The notes: generated from the letters alone by a model not told the origin. Positions 42,763 through 52,288 are shown, counted from the stretch's first letter. The stretch: 64,000 bases of DNA from VBAS01 sp964444975 (GCA_964444975.1 CAYUJD010000003.1:1-64000), one strand, 5' to 3'. A program made the numbers and translations.

Positions 42763-44124
42763 TTATGATGAAAACAACTGAACCAGCCCGTACAACCCCA
42801 CGCCGATTATAGAAAGCACACTCAGCCCAAATGCAATATTGTAAAAAATACCGGATGGCAAAAACTGCGCCCGCTTATTCCGAAAATGAATGGCTGCAAA
42901 TACAACAACAAAAAGCATGACCGAACCCACAATGCCTCCTGAAAGAATCATGAGCATGGGCAGGTTGATAAAAAAATAAACCACGGCCCATACGGAGGGA
43001 ATAATCCATGCAAGCCAGCTCACTGCTTTTCTGCGTTGTCCCAAATCAAAAAAATTCAACCAGCCGGTTTGCCCGAATATGTCGGGAAAAATTCTCGTCC
43101 ATGCCGCCAGCGTAGCAAACACGCTGGAGAATAAAACAAAAAATGCCCCTACCAGGTAAACCAATTTTGCACCGGGGCCAAGCGATTGCGTATAAATAAG
43201 CGCCAGCGTTTCGATTACTCCGTTACCCGTGGGAATCACAGTCGCCCCATGCAAAATGGCTGCACCCAGCAAATAAAAAGCGGCCGTCACAGTAGTGTAG
43301 ATAAGCATCGCTACAACTGCATCGAGGTACATTACGCTGATCCATCCCCTTGCCCGGTTTTTCCATTCGGGGCTATCGTTGCGGGGGCCTGTGTATGCGG
43401 CGTAACCTTTTTCAATGCACCAGTAATTATAAGCAATGATCTCATCGCTGGCCACACCGGTGATACCAAAAGCCCCGAAAGCAACCGCAACAATACCTGC
43501 GGGTAATTTAAATTTCAACCCTTCAGAAATATTGGTCCATGAAATACTGAATTCCGTATAGCGCAGGAAAAATACAGCGGCAAATGTGGCAAGCGTAAAG
43601 GCGGCAATCATCAGCATGGATACTCTTTCAACCACTTTGTAAAACCCCCGGTAGATCATGGCGCCGGAAACGCCAACAATCAACAGCACCCATATATAAA
43701 TTGGAAAACGGGGGAAAAGCAAATGCAATACCACGGCTGCGCCTCCTACCATGCCTCCCAGTTGCACTATTTTCAGAAAGACAAGTACCAATATGGACCA
43801 GACTGCCCAACCCGATTTCCCGAAACGGGGTCCGGGCAATTTACTGAACGATGTCATTAAAGTTTCGCCGGTCAGTATGGCCCGCTTGCCAAATTCCAGT
43901 TGAACGGCAACTTTTATCAGGCAGCTTACAATGATGACCCAAAAGGCAATAAAGCCGGCTTTCGCACCCAAAATGGTGGTGGCTACCAATTCACCCGAAC
44001 CAACGATTGAAGCCGATAAAATAAATCCCGGGCCGAGAAATTTTAATTTTTTCGTGAAAGTAGCCGGCGGTTCTTTGATGGAGCGTCTGGTGATGATATA
44101 ATTATCGGCAGTATGGATTGGTAT
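42763..44124 (-). CDS. Nramp-like transporter, start codon unclear
   Basis: The polytopic protein of about 450 residues has around eleven membrane segments and is related to Nramp divalent-metal transporters. TM1 reads GPGFILSASIVGSGEL where classical Nramps have DPGN. TM6 reads GVASDEIIAYNYWC instead of the MPH motif, so it belongs to a divergent subgroup whose ions are uncertain. Homology clearly extends upstream of the first usual start (TTG 43989): the frame is open back to 44130 and encodes ADNYIITRRSIKEPPATF plus TM1, but contains no ATG, GTG or TTG. Translation may use an ATA/ATC codon, or the start has been lost. Confidence 0.8.
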   Translation of the reverse strand: MPIHTADNYIITRRSIKEPPATFTKKLKFLGPGFILSASIVGSGELVATTILGAKAGFIAFWVIIVSCLIKVAVQLEFGKRAILTGETLMTSFSKLPGPRFGKSGWAVWSILVLVFLKIVQLGGMVGGAAVVLHLLFPRFPIYIWVLLIVGVSGAMIYRGFYKVVERVSMLMIAAFTLATFAAVFFLRYTEFSISWTNISEGLKFKLPAGIVAVAFGAFGITGVASDEIIAYNYWCIEKGYAAYTGPRNDSPEWKNRARGWISVMYLDAVVAMLIYTTVTAAFYLLGAAILHGATVIPTGNGVIETLALIYTQSLGPGAKLVYLVGAFFVLFSSVFATLAAWTRIFPDIFGQTGWLNFFDLGQRRKAVSWLAWIIPSVWAVVYFFINLPMLMILSGGIVGSVMLFVVVFAAIHFRNKRAQFLPSGIFYNIAFGLSVLSIIGVGLYGLVQLFSS

Positions 44125-44422
44125 ATTGTTTTATGAATAAAAATTTTTTAGGCAATATGTGACTGTAAGAAGCAACCGTTTTAACCGTAATGATATGATT
44201 CGGAGAAAAAGATAAGTTTTTTGCGGGAATTACGGTTTACAATGTTCAATAAATCAGGGGAGGCAATGTGATGAATAAAAAGGATAAATTGAGTTTTAAA
44301 GAATGTGAGGATGTTTTGTGTTTTCTCCGCTTACTTTGCCAACACTTCGTCTTGCTCATCGCGTCACATGAAGACAATTCCCCAAGTGGATTCAATAACT
44401 TTATCGGAACTAATAATCAACC

Positions 44423-44893
44423 ATGCTGAAAATAATTTCCGGCGGGCAAACGGGTGTGGACCGGGCAGCGCTTGATGCGGCATTGCAACTGGGGCTCCCC
44501 TGCGGAGGCTTTTGTCCCAAAGGAAGAAAAAGCGAAGACGGAATGATACACGAAAAATATCCGCTGACAGAAACCAAAACCGATATCTATGCCGAACGTA
44601 CAGAGCTGAATGTAAAAACCAGCGATGGCACTTTGATATTGATTGACGGTAAAGCAGACCGTGGCACAAAACTCACTGCCAGGCTTTGCAAACAACATCA
44701 CAAACCCTGCCTGCTGATTGATATTTCTGACGAAAAACAAATACCGGATGTAAAAAACTGGTTGCGGCGAAACAACATCAGTATATTGAATGTAGCCGGC
44801 AACCGGGAAAGCAGTTCGCCGGGTATTGGCTTAAAAGGCTTTGTTTTTCTCACGGAAACTTTGAAAAACGTAATGTTTCCAAATCAATCGTGA
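44423..44893 (+). CDS. putative molybdenum carrier protein (SLOG superfamily)
   Basis: This is a 156-residue protein with IISGGQTGVDRAALDAALQ at the N-terminus, CGGFCPKGRKSEDG, and TLILIDGKADRGTKLT, the pattern of the YpsA/LOG-related family annotated as putative molybdenum carrier. The fold suggests nucleotide or cofactor binding; actual molybdenum binding has been inferred only for relatives. It is a single gene, and the 290 bases before it hold no gene I can support. Confidence 0.85.
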   Translation: MLKIISGGQTGVDRAALDAALQLGLPCGGFCPKGRKSEDGMIHEKYPLTETKTDIYAERTELNVKTSDGTLILIDGKADRGTKLTARLCKQHHKPCLLIDISDEKQIPDVKNWLRRNNISILNVAGNRESSSPGIGLKGFVFLTETLKNVMFPNQS

Positions 44894-45005
44894 CAGGCGG
44901 GCAAAACAGAGGAAACTGAGGGATAAAGCATCTTCCAGAGTGCGGAAGAAAAAAAAGTAGAAAGTTAAAGACCACAGCACTTACTCATCACTCATCATTC
45001 CAACC

Positions 45006-46676
45006 TCAAATATTCATCTTCTTCAATTCACTCACTGCATAATCGCAGGCTCGTGCTGTTAGCGCCATATAAGTGAGCGAAGGATTGAGGCAGGCGCCGG
45101 AAGTCATGCAACTGCCGTCGGTGATGAACACGTTAGGCACTTCGTGTACCTGGTTCCATTTATTGAGAACCGAAGTTTTCGGGTCGTGGCCCATGCGGGC
45201 CGTGCCCATTTCGTGGTTTGAATTGCCGGGGAAAGAAAGACTGCCGCCGACAACAATATTTTTGAAACCCGCTGCTTCCATCAGCTCCTGGGCCGTATGC
45301 TTCATGTCCTCATGCATGGTCTTTTCGTTTTCCTTAAACTCGCAGTCAACGACAAGAAGCGGCAGCCCCCAATTATCTTTTTTAGCAGCATCAAGGGTGA
45401 TGCGGTTGTCGGCATAAGGCAGGCATTCGCCAAAGCCGTACAAATTGAATTGCCACGGCCCCGGCTCACTCATGGCGTCTTTGAATTCAGCACCGGGAGA
45501 AACGTTACTTTGTGTAAAACCGCGGTAAGCGCTGCCGCCAAAATGATAGCCGCGGAGAAAACCCGTTGTTTGTTCTTTCATATTTTTAAAACGTGGAATA
45601 TAAATGGGTGTGGGCCTGTGTCCGAAATAATACCTGTCTTCAAAACCATCCACAACCGCTGACACACTAAGGCCTTTGTGATGATCCATCAGGTTGCGGC
45701 CCACCTGGTCGTTGCCATTGCCCAGTCCATTAGGAAACCGGTTCGATACAGAATTGAGCAAAATAAATGTAGTGGCTACCGTGGAGGCATTGAGAAAAAT
45801 GATGCGGGCAAAAAATTCTTCGGTCTGTTTCGTTTCCGTGTCGATGATTTCCACCCCGGTGGCTCTTTGTTTCTGTTCATCGTACAGCACACGGGTCACC
45901 AGCGAATGCGGCCGCAGCGTAAGATTGCCGGTGGCAAAAGCGGCGGGCATGGTGCTGGCATTGGTGCTGAAATAAGCGCCGTAAGGACAACCGCGGTGAC
46001 AGACATTTCTTGCCATACACTGTCCGCGGCCTTTTACCGGCTGCGTAAGATTGGCTGTACGGCCCATAATCACATTGCGGCCGGGAAATTTTGATTCCAC
46101 CTGCTGCTTGAAAAATTTTTCCACTGCATTCATTTCAAATGCCGGCAAAAATTTTCCGTCGGGCAGATGCGGAATGCCATCTGCATTGCCGCTGACACCG
46201 ATAAATGATTCCACATAATCGTACCAGGGAGCAAGGTCTTTGTAGCGAATGGGCCAGTCAATACCGACACCGTCGCGGAGGTTGGCTTCAAAATCCAGAT
46301 CACTCCAGCGATAGCAGGCCCTCGACCATAACACGGAACGGCCGCCTACAATATCGCCGCGTATCCAGTCGAAGCGTTTTGCTTCGGTGTAAGGGTTTTC
46401 CCGGTCGTTGATGTAATAATGCTTGTTGTCTTCACGAAAAGACCAGTGGCGGCTCTGAACAAAATTTTTTTGTTTGTCTTCCCGTGCCAGGTTTTGCCGG
46501 TGTTCAAATTCCCAGGGATGTTTGCTGGCAGTGGGATAATCGGGATGCACAAGCGGGCGGCCGCGTTCAAGCATCAGCACTTTCAATCCTTTTTCACAAA
46601 GTTCTTTGGCGGCCCATCCGCCGCTGATGCCGGAGCCGACAACAATTGCATCGAAAGTCTTTTTTGGGTCGGGCAT
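45006..46676 (-). CDS. GMC family oxidoreductase
   Basis: The 556-residue FAD enzyme has the dinucleotide motif VVGSGISGG (G14, G16, G19) and MLERGRP. The GMC substrate domain contains the active-site pair H488 (HEMGTARMG) and N531 (SGACLNPSLTYMALT). Members oxidise sugars or alcohols. In related bacteria a gluconate-dehydrogenase subunit 3 gene is often adjacent; none is here, but a TIM-barrel sugar-isomerase-like gene lies next to it on the same strand. The stop region touches an ACTCATCACTCATC repeat. Confidence 0.92.
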   Translation of the reverse strand: MPDPKKTFDAIVVGSGISGGWAAKELCEKGLKVLMLERGRPLVHPDYPTASKHPWEFEHRQNLAREDKQKNFVQSRHWSFREDNKHYYINDRENPYTEAKRFDWIRGDIVGGRSVLWSRACYRWSDLDFEANLRDGVGIDWPIRYKDLAPWYDYVESFIGVSGNADGIPHLPDGKFLPAFEMNAVEKFFKQQVESKFPGRNVIMGRTANLTQPVKGRGQCMARNVCHRGCPYGAYFSTNASTMPAAFATGNLTLRPHSLVTRVLYDEQKQRATGVEIIDTETKQTEEFFARIIFLNASTVATTFILLNSVSNRFPNGLGNGNDQVGRNLMDHHKGLSVSAVVDGFEDRYYFGHRPTPIYIPRFKNMKEQTTGFLRGYHFGGSAYRGFTQSNVSPGAEFKDAMSEPGPWQFNLYGFGECLPYADNRITLDAAKKDNWGLPLLVVDCEFKENEKTMHEDMKHTAQELMEAAGFKNIVVGGSLSFPGNSNHEMGTARMGHDPKTSVLNKWNQVHEVPNVFITDGSCMTSGACLNPSLTYMALTARACDYAVSELKKMNI

Positions 46677-46744
46677 TTGAGTGAAAGTAAAAAGTAAAAA
46701 AAAGTCCGGTCCTTATTTTAAACGTCGCTGTTTGTATTTTGACA

Positions 46745-46790
46745 CTATGCCCACACGCCACTCATCACTCATCAACTCATCAAAAGTATT
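46745..46790. repeat. ACTCATC phrase repeat
   Basis: CACTCATCACTCATCAACTCATC (46756-46778) fills the space between the GMC and TIM-barrel genes. A related copy, TTACTCATCACTCATCATTCC, is at 44981-45001 on the other side of the GMC gene. Confidence 0.5.
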
Positions 46791-47685
46791 TTTTCATTGC
46801 AACAGGATAATCCGCCAGGGCGGTTTCGGGTTCTTCCAGTTCGGGATGCCAGAGTTTTTCCCACTCAAAACTGTAATAACCTTTATATCCTCCTTTTACC
46901 AGAGCATTGATTGCTTCTGCAAGCGGTACTTCGCCTTGCCCGATGCGTACGTATTGTACTTTATCTTCTACCAGCCTGGCATCTTTAATATGTGTATGAT
47001 GAATGTAGTTTTTTAATTTATTATAAGCATCAGCAGGTGGTTCTTTTGTTATCGTCCACATATTGGTTATATCCCATACCAGTCCCACGTTAGGATGATC
47101 TGCCGCCTGCATTATTTTTTCAATATCGGCTATCCATACAGCGTCGCCGTGGGTTTCCATCAGTACCGTTACATTTTTTTCTTTAGCATATTCACCTGCT
47201 TCACGCAATCCTTTTGCTATCCGATTGATGGTTTCATGTTTATCACTGTCTTTTGGAAACAGGTTGGGAAACACACGGACATATGGGCAACCGAGTTGCT
47301 GTGCCAGGTCAATAAAGGCTCTGCCTTCTGCCAAATGTTTTTCTCTTTCGGCGCCTTCGGCAAAATGAAGAGTGGCAGATGAGCCGAGGTTGATAAACCG
47401 CAGCTTCTTCTGCTTCATCAGTTTTAGAGTGATTTCCCGCTCCTGTGTCAACTCCGGGCATTTGGTAAGATCCATCTGGCGTTTCAGCCCGCGAACTTCA
47501 ATGCCGGTGTAATTATGCTGTACGGCAAAATCAGTTATCTGCTGAAAGCTCCAGTCGGGGCAACCGAGTGTGGAAAATGATAACCGCGGTTTATTTTTTA
47601 TTAAATCAAAAGCTGAACCGGCAAATAATGCTGATAGCAGTGCAGCAGTGGATTGAAGAAATTCTTTACGGGTGGCAGTGTTCAT
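46780..47685 (-). CDS. exported sugar phosphate isomerase/epimerase-like TIM-barrel protein
   Basis: The 301-residue protein belongs to the AP endonuclease 2 / xylose isomerase-like barrel family. The N-terminus (TRKEFLQSTAALLSALFAG) resembles the Tat-type leaders of Bacteroidota oxidoreductase partners. Metal-site residues typical of the family appear in LMETHGDAVW (Glu), VGLVWDITNMW (Asp), HHTHIKDA (His, Asp) and YYSFEWEK (Glu). It lies between a GMC oxidoreductase and hutU, and probably works on a sugar or polyol with the former. Confidence 0.87.
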   Translation of the reverse strand: MNTATRKEFLQSTAALLSALFAGSAFDLIKNKPRLSFSTLGCPDWSFQQITDFAVQHNYTGIEVRGLKRQMDLTKCPELTQEREITLKLMKQKKLRFINLGSSATLHFAEGAEREKHLAEGRAFIDLAQQLGCPYVRVFPNLFPKDSDKHETINRIAKGLREAGEYAKEKNVTVLMETHGDAVWIADIEKIMQAADHPNVGLVWDITNMWTITKEPPADAYNKLKNYIHHTHIKDARLVEDKVQYVRIGQGEVPLAEAINALVKGGYKGYYSFEWEKLWHPELEEPETALADYPVAMKKYF

Positions 47686-47710
47686 TCCTGAAAAAATTAT
47701 TCTTGAACAA

Positions 47711-49414
47711 TCAGGATTTTATCCGATCGGCCATATCCAAATCATTTGCTTTTGCTGTTTGTTTTGCCAACTCATAACCTGCATCCATGTGACGGATTAC
47801 TCCCATGCCGGGGTCATTTCTTAAAACTCTTCTCAATCGCTCATCAGCATCGGCGCTTCCGTCACACACTATCACCATACCTGCATGAATAGAATAACCC
47901 ATACCCACTCCCCCACCATGATGCAACGATACCCAACTGGCGCCGCCGGCTGTATTTACTAATGCGTTTAATAAAGGCCAGTCGGCCACGGCATCACTGC
48001 CATCCGGCATGGCTTCTGTTTCCCTGTGGGGTGATGCAACACTGCCTGTATCAAGATGATCGCGGCCGATAACAATCGGCGCTTTCACTTTTCCGGTACG
48101 CACCAGTTCATTGAAAGCAAGCCCTGCTTTTTCTCTTTCTCCCTGCCCCAGCCAGCAGATGCGTGCGGGCAATCCCTGGAAGGCAATTTTTTCTTTGGCC
48201 AGCTTCAGCCAGCGTTGCAGTGATGTATTATGCGGAAACATTCTTGCAATCACTTCATCGGTTACTGCAATATCATCCGGGTCGCCGCTCAATGCTGCCC
48301 AGCGGAAAGGACCTTTGCCTTCGCAAAATAGAGGACGAACGTAGGCCGGAACAAAGCCGGGGAAGGCGAAGCAGTCGATGGATGGTAACGGTGAATCATG
48401 CGTCCGTTGATATTCGTCGGCGCGGGCACGGATGTTATTTCCATAATCAAATGTGATGGCTCCTTTGTTCATCAGGTCAATCATCAACTGCACATGACGG
48501 TACATGCTGCGGTAGGCATAACCAATGTACTGCTGCGGGTTCTGTTCATGCAGGATTTTTGCCTGTTCGTAAGAAATTTCATGTGGCCAGTAAGTAAGCG
48601 GGTCATGGGCGCTGGTTTGATCGGTGAGGGTATCCGGAATAATATTTCTCTCCAGCAATCGTTCCAATAAATGAACGGCATTGCATTTTACGGCTATGCT
48701 TAGTCCTTTGCCTTCAGCTTTCAGCGATACGCACCGGTCAATCGCCTCATCAATATCAGTGTATTTTTCATCCAGGTATTTTGTCTGAATCCGCTTATCA
48801 ATTCTCCATTCTTCCACTTCGGCAATCAACGCCACCCCTTCATTCATAGTGATGGCCAGAGGCTGTGCACCGCCCATGCCACCAAGACCTGCCGTCACAT
48901 TCAAAGTTCCTTTCAATGTGCTGCCGAAATGTTTATCGGCAATGGCGGCATAAGTTTCATACGTACCCTGAACAATTCCCTGGCTGCCGATGTATATCCA
49001 GCTGCCTGCCGTCATCTGGCCGTACATCATCAGGCCTTTCTTTTCCAGTTCATCAAAATGTTCCCATGTAGCCCATTTAGGTACAAGCTGCGAATTGCTG
49101 ATTAAAACCCGCGGCGCATCTTTATGTGTTTTTAAAATGCCCACCGGTTTACCGCTTTGTATCAGCAGCGACTCATCATTTTCCAGCACTTTGAGTGCGG
49201 CAATGATGTTGTCGAGTGCTTCAAAATTGCGGGCTGCTTTTCCGCGGCCGCCATATACAATCAGTTCCTCCGGTTTTTCTGCCACCGCAGGGTTCAGATT
49301 ATTCAGCAGCATACGCAAGGCGGCTTCCTGTATCCAGCCCTTGCAGGTCAGCTTTGTGCCTGTCGGTGTTGTGTATTTTACCGGGTCGTACCGGAGTTGG
49401 GTTAATTCTGCCAT
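47711..49414 (-). CDS. hutU: urocanate hydratase
   Basis: HutU converts urocanate to imidazolone propionate, the second step of histidine breakdown, using tightly bound NAD. The 567-residue length is normal. Landmarks include VYGGRGKAARN, MYGQMTAGSWIYIGSQGIVQG, NVTAGLGGMGGAQPLA, and the C-terminal RDHLDTGSVASPHRETE and DGSDAVADWPLLNALVN. It is separated from hutH by an opposite-strand nucleoside phosphorylase. hutI and hutG are not in the window. Confidence 0.96.
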   Translation of the reverse strand: MAELTQLRYDPVKYTTPTGTKLTCKGWIQEAALRMLLNNLNPAVAEKPEELIVYGGRGKAARNFEALDNIIAALKVLENDESLLIQSGKPVGILKTHKDAPRVLISNSQLVPKWATWEHFDELEKKGLMMYGQMTAGSWIYIGSQGIVQGTYETYAAIADKHFGSTLKGTLNVTAGLGGMGGAQPLAITMNEGVALIAEVEEWRIDKRIQTKYLDEKYTDIDEAIDRCVSLKAEGKGLSIAVKCNAVHLLERLLERNIIPDTLTDQTSAHDPLTYWPHEISYEQAKILHEQNPQQYIGYAYRSMYRHVQLMIDLMNKGAITFDYGNNIRARADEYQRTHDSPLPSIDCFAFPGFVPAYVRPLFCEGKGPFRWAALSGDPDDIAVTDEVIARMFPHNTSLQRWLKLAKEKIAFQGLPARICWLGQGEREKAGLAFNELVRTGKVKAPIVIGRDHLDTGSVASPHRETEAMPDGSDAVADWPLLNALVNTAGGASWVSLHHGGGVGMGYSIHAGMVIVCDGSADADERLRRVLRNDPGMGVIRHMDAGYELAKQTAKANDLDMADRIKS

Positions 49415-49514
49415 AGATAAATCATATTAGAATTGAGATGACGGATTTATGATTTATTTTGAAATCGGGAATAAAGGTAAAATTAATATCTTCAACGACT
49501 AACAAACTTACTGC

Positions 49515-50222
49515 ATGAGCATTCACATCAGCGCCAAACCAGGAGAAATTGCACCCATTGTTCTGTTGCCCGGCGATCCACTGCGGGCAAAATTTATTGC
49601 CGAAAATCATCTTGACAACCTGAAACTGGTGAGCAGCACACGCAATGCATATTATTTTACCGGAACATACAATGGCAAACTGCTAAGCATCGGCGCCAGC
49701 GGTATGGGCATTCCCTCCATAGGAATTTACTCATATGAATTATTTAAAGAATATGGCGTGGAATGCATCATCCGTATAGGAACCTGTGGCGCCTATTACA
49801 CACATATCAAACTGTTTGACCTGATTAATATTGAAAGGGCCTACAGCGAATCCACTTATGCAAAATGCGCTTTCAACTATGAAGAAAATAATTTTGAACA
49901 ACAGGGCAAAGCGTACGCTGTCATCAATGAAACGGCTAAGCAACTAAACATGCCGCTGCTCAATGGCAACATTCATTCCGGCGACCCGTTTTACCGGCTG
50001 AATCATGAAATACCAAAAATTGCAAAGGATAATAATTGCCTGGCAGCCGAGATGGAGGCTTTTGCGTTGTTTGCCAATGCAAAGTTTTTTAAAAAAACAG
50101 CAGCCACTATACTGACAGTTTCAGATATCATTCCTGACAGAAAAATGATTACTGCAGAAGAGCGGGAACGATCGCTGGCGCAAATGACCAGGCTGGCGCT
50201 GGAATCGGTTGTACGGATGTAG
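49515..50222 (+). CDS. deoD: purine-nucleoside phosphorylase
   Basis: The hexameric-type nucleoside phosphorylase (235 residues) has PIVLLPGDPLRAKFIAE at the N-terminus (phosphate-binding Arg), VECIIRIGTCGAYY, LAAEMEAFALFANA (ribose-binding Met-Glu), and VSDIIPDR near the end with the purine-contacting Asp. It releases the base from purine (deoxy)nucleosides. It lies between the two hut genes but on the other strand; a link to histidine use is not evident. Confidence 0.92.
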   Translation: MSIHISAKPGEIAPIVLLPGDPLRAKFIAENHLDNLKLVSSTRNAYYFTGTYNGKLLSIGASGMGIPSIGIYSYELFKEYGVECIIRIGTCGAYYTHIKLFDLINIERAYSESTYAKCAFNYEENNFEQQGKAYAVINETAKQLNMPLLNGNIHSGDPFYRLNHEIPKIAKDNNCLAAEMEAFALFANAKFFKKTAATILTVSDIIPDRKMITAEERERSLAQMTRLALESVVRM

Positions 50223-50307
50223 TTGTATTCTTCGCTGAAAAAAGATTATACTGAGTAAGTGCAAAGTTTCTCCACGAATAAGGAAGAACCTCCATCTCCT
50301 TTGAGTA

Positions 50308-50416
50308 TTGTCATGCCGAACCGGTTACCTTAGTGACTTTTCAGAAGGGTATGAATGACAGGTGAGGCATCTCAAACCAGTCAGTGTTTGAGATGCCTCC
50401 TTCGCCGGCATGACAA
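50308..50416. repeat. REP/MITE-like palindromic element between deoD and hutH
   Basis: The outer inverted repeats TTGTCATGCCG (50308-50318) and CGGCATGACAA (50406-50416) enclose a perfect 14-bp hairpin, GAGGCATCTCAAAC-CAGTCAGT-GTTTGAGATGCCTC (50364-50399). It lies between convergent genes and could also serve as a bidirectional terminator. Confidence 0.7.
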
Positions 50417-50460
50417 GAGTCATCCGGATTCAGTCATTCATATATCTCCTCCGTCTGAAA

Positions 50461-52029
50461 TTATTGCAATGCAAACTGTGCTTCAAAGCCTGAATTCAAA
50501 ATGACATTGTTCGAAAGCGCAAACGCATTCACTTTTTCCACAAAAGAAAAATCCTTGATGATGCCAGCCACTTTGTTGATGTCTTGGGCAAAAATCCTGT
50601 CCTCCGAAGCAAAGCTTACAAATTCACGAACGTAGCCATGAGCAAATTCCAGCAGCTCAGAACTTTTCAGCGGCCGCCGGAACTCAATTGCCTGGCAGGC
50701 GGTGAGCAGTTCGATGGCAAGAATAAATTCCAGGTTATCCAAAACCCTGCTAAGCTTACGGCCGCTGATGGCGCCCATGCTTACATGGTCTTCCTGCCCG
50801 AGCGAAGTGGGAATGCTGTCGGCGCTGGAAGGAAAGCATAGCGTTTTATTTTCTGTAACAAGAGCAGCAGTGGTGTATTGAGGAATCATAAATCCGCTGT
50901 TGAGTCCCACATCTTTCATCAGCAGCATGGGTAAGCCCCACTTGCCTTCGAGCAATAAATAACAACGGCGGTCGCTGATGTTTCCAAGTTCTGAGGCAGC
51001 AAAACAGGCATAATCCAGCGGCAGCGCCAGCGGCTGACCGTGAAAATTGCCGCCGCTGATGGTATCGTTTTCTGAAAGAATAATGGGATTATCGGTGACC
51101 GAGTTCAGTTCAATTTCCGTCAGCTCTTTCAGGTGCAGCCATGCATTGCGGCTGGCGCCGTGCACCTGCGGCATGCAGCGAAGCGAATAAGGATCCTGCA
51201 CCCGGCCACAATCCACATGACTCTGCATGATGGCCGAATCTTTCAGCAGCAACCGTAACCGTTGAGCTACTAATTTATTTCCGTTGAAAGGACGAAGATT
51301 ATGCAGCCGTTCATCAAACGGCGCCTTGGTACCGGTCAACGCTTCCAGACTCATGGCTCCGATGATATCTGCAGCTTCCAGGCAATTGTGCATTCGCTGC
51401 ACTGCTTTTACGGCAAATGCAAGAATGAATTGGGTGCCATTAATCAATGCGAGGCCTTCTTTTGGCCCCAACTGAATTGGTGACAACTGAAACCTGTTGA
51501 GCACTTCCGGCGCCTTGCATCTTTTGCCTTCATAAAAAACTTCGCCCATGCCTATCAATGGCAAAAACAAATGCGCCAGTGGTGCCAGGTCGCCGCTGGC
51601 GCCCACGCTGCCTTTTTCCGGCACCACGGGTATTATATTGTTTTCAATATGCCAGTTGATTCTTTCAATTGTTGACAGCTGCACGCCGCTGTAGCCCTGG
51701 GCCAGCGCATGCACTTTTGTAATCAGCATTATTTTGGCAATCTCTGCCGGTATGGGATCACCCACACCCACGCTGTGGCTTTCCAGCAACTTATGCTGCA
51801 GCGTATCGGTATCTTCTTTTGAAATCTTTGTATTGGCCAGGATGCCAAAACCCGTGTTTACACCGTATACGGTTTTATTATTCTCCACAATATGCTGCAC
51901 ATGGGCAGCAGAGGTTTTTATTTTCCTGATTGCTTCCTTACTTAAAACAGCTTTTAAATTTCCTGAAGCAATGGTAGTAGCTTTACCGACGGTGAGTTTA
52001 TCAGTTCCGAAATGGAATATCTCGGGCAT
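50461..52029 (-). CDS. hutH: histidine ammonia-lyase
   Basis: HutH removes ammonia from histidine to give urocanate. The 522-residue protein carries the self-forming MIO cofactor triad A144-S145-G146 in GSVGASGDLAPLAHL, the catalytic Tyr in YGVNTGFG (residues 55-62), and NGTQFILAF, QDPYSLRCMPQVHG and HGQPLALPLDY farther on. It starts at ATG 52029 and is monocistronic. The MITE-like element and split tRNA lie upstream. Confidence 0.96.
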   Translation of the reverse strand: MPEIFHFGTDKLTVGKATTIASGNLKAVLSKEAIRKIKTSAAHVQHIVENNKTVYGVNTGFGILANTKISKEDTDTLQHKLLESHSVGVGDPIPAEIAKIMLITKVHALAQGYSGVQLSTIERINWHIENNIIPVVPEKGSVGASGDLAPLAHLFLPLIGMGEVFYEGKRCKAPEVLNRFQLSPIQLGPKEGLALINGTQFILAFAVKAVQRMHNCLEAADIIGAMSLEALTGTKAPFDERLHNLRPFNGNKLVAQRLRLLLKDSAIMQSHVDCGRVQDPYSLRCMPQVHGASRNAWLHLKELTEIELNSVTDNPIILSENDTISGGNFHGQPLALPLDYACFAASELGNISDRRCYLLLEGKWGLPMLLMKDVGLNSGFMIPQYTTAALVTENKTLCFPSSADSIPTSLGQEDHVSMGAISGRKLSRVLDNLEFILAIELLTACQAIEFRRPLKSSELLEFAHGYVREFVSFASEDRIFAQDINKVAGIIKDFSFVEKVNAFALSNNVILNSGFEAQFALQ

Positions 52030-52088
52030 AGCAAGAATTTATGCCTCAAAGTAAGTGAATCTGAAAGATCATGCTGAAAATAATAAAA

Positions 52089-52230
52089 GAGGCTGTTTCG
52101 AATGAAATAAACTCTGCCACAAAGAACCAAGACGGAAGAGTGCACATAGATTGTGCATTTGAATATCCATACTCAGCGCTAACACCTTTCCCCGAAATCC
52201 TGTATTGTAAAAAGCATTTGAAACAGCCTC
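52089..52230. mobile_element. MITE-like element between hutH and the split tRNA
   Basis: The 142-bp non-coding segment is bounded by 16-base inverted repeats GAGGCTGTTTCGAATG (52089-52104) and CATTTGAAACAGCCTC (52215-52230), with one mismatch. It carries no transposase. It ends 20 bases from the 3' end of the tRNA gene. Confidence 0.7.
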
Positions 52231-52288
52231 CCTGATATAACATACTTTGTGATCCGGCCTGGATTCAAACCAGGGACCTACTGCTTAG

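Noticed and set aside
44271..44429. 52-codon frame upstream of the molybdenum-carrier gene, overlapping its start
   Set aside because: The composition (Cys-, Leu- and Phe-rich with no pattern) is not convincing, no start signal is seen, and nothing is recognisable.
44923..44955. CTTCC/GGAAG hairpin near A-rich sequence as a terminator after the molybdenum-carrier gene
   Set aside because: The stem is only 5 bp, and the A run lies on the wrong side for a terminator of the plus-strand gene; the matching T run on the minus strand precedes the stem.
52046..52243. Short minus-strand frames between hutH and the tRNA
   Set aside because: They lie inside the MITE-like element and use its inverted repeats as coding sequence.
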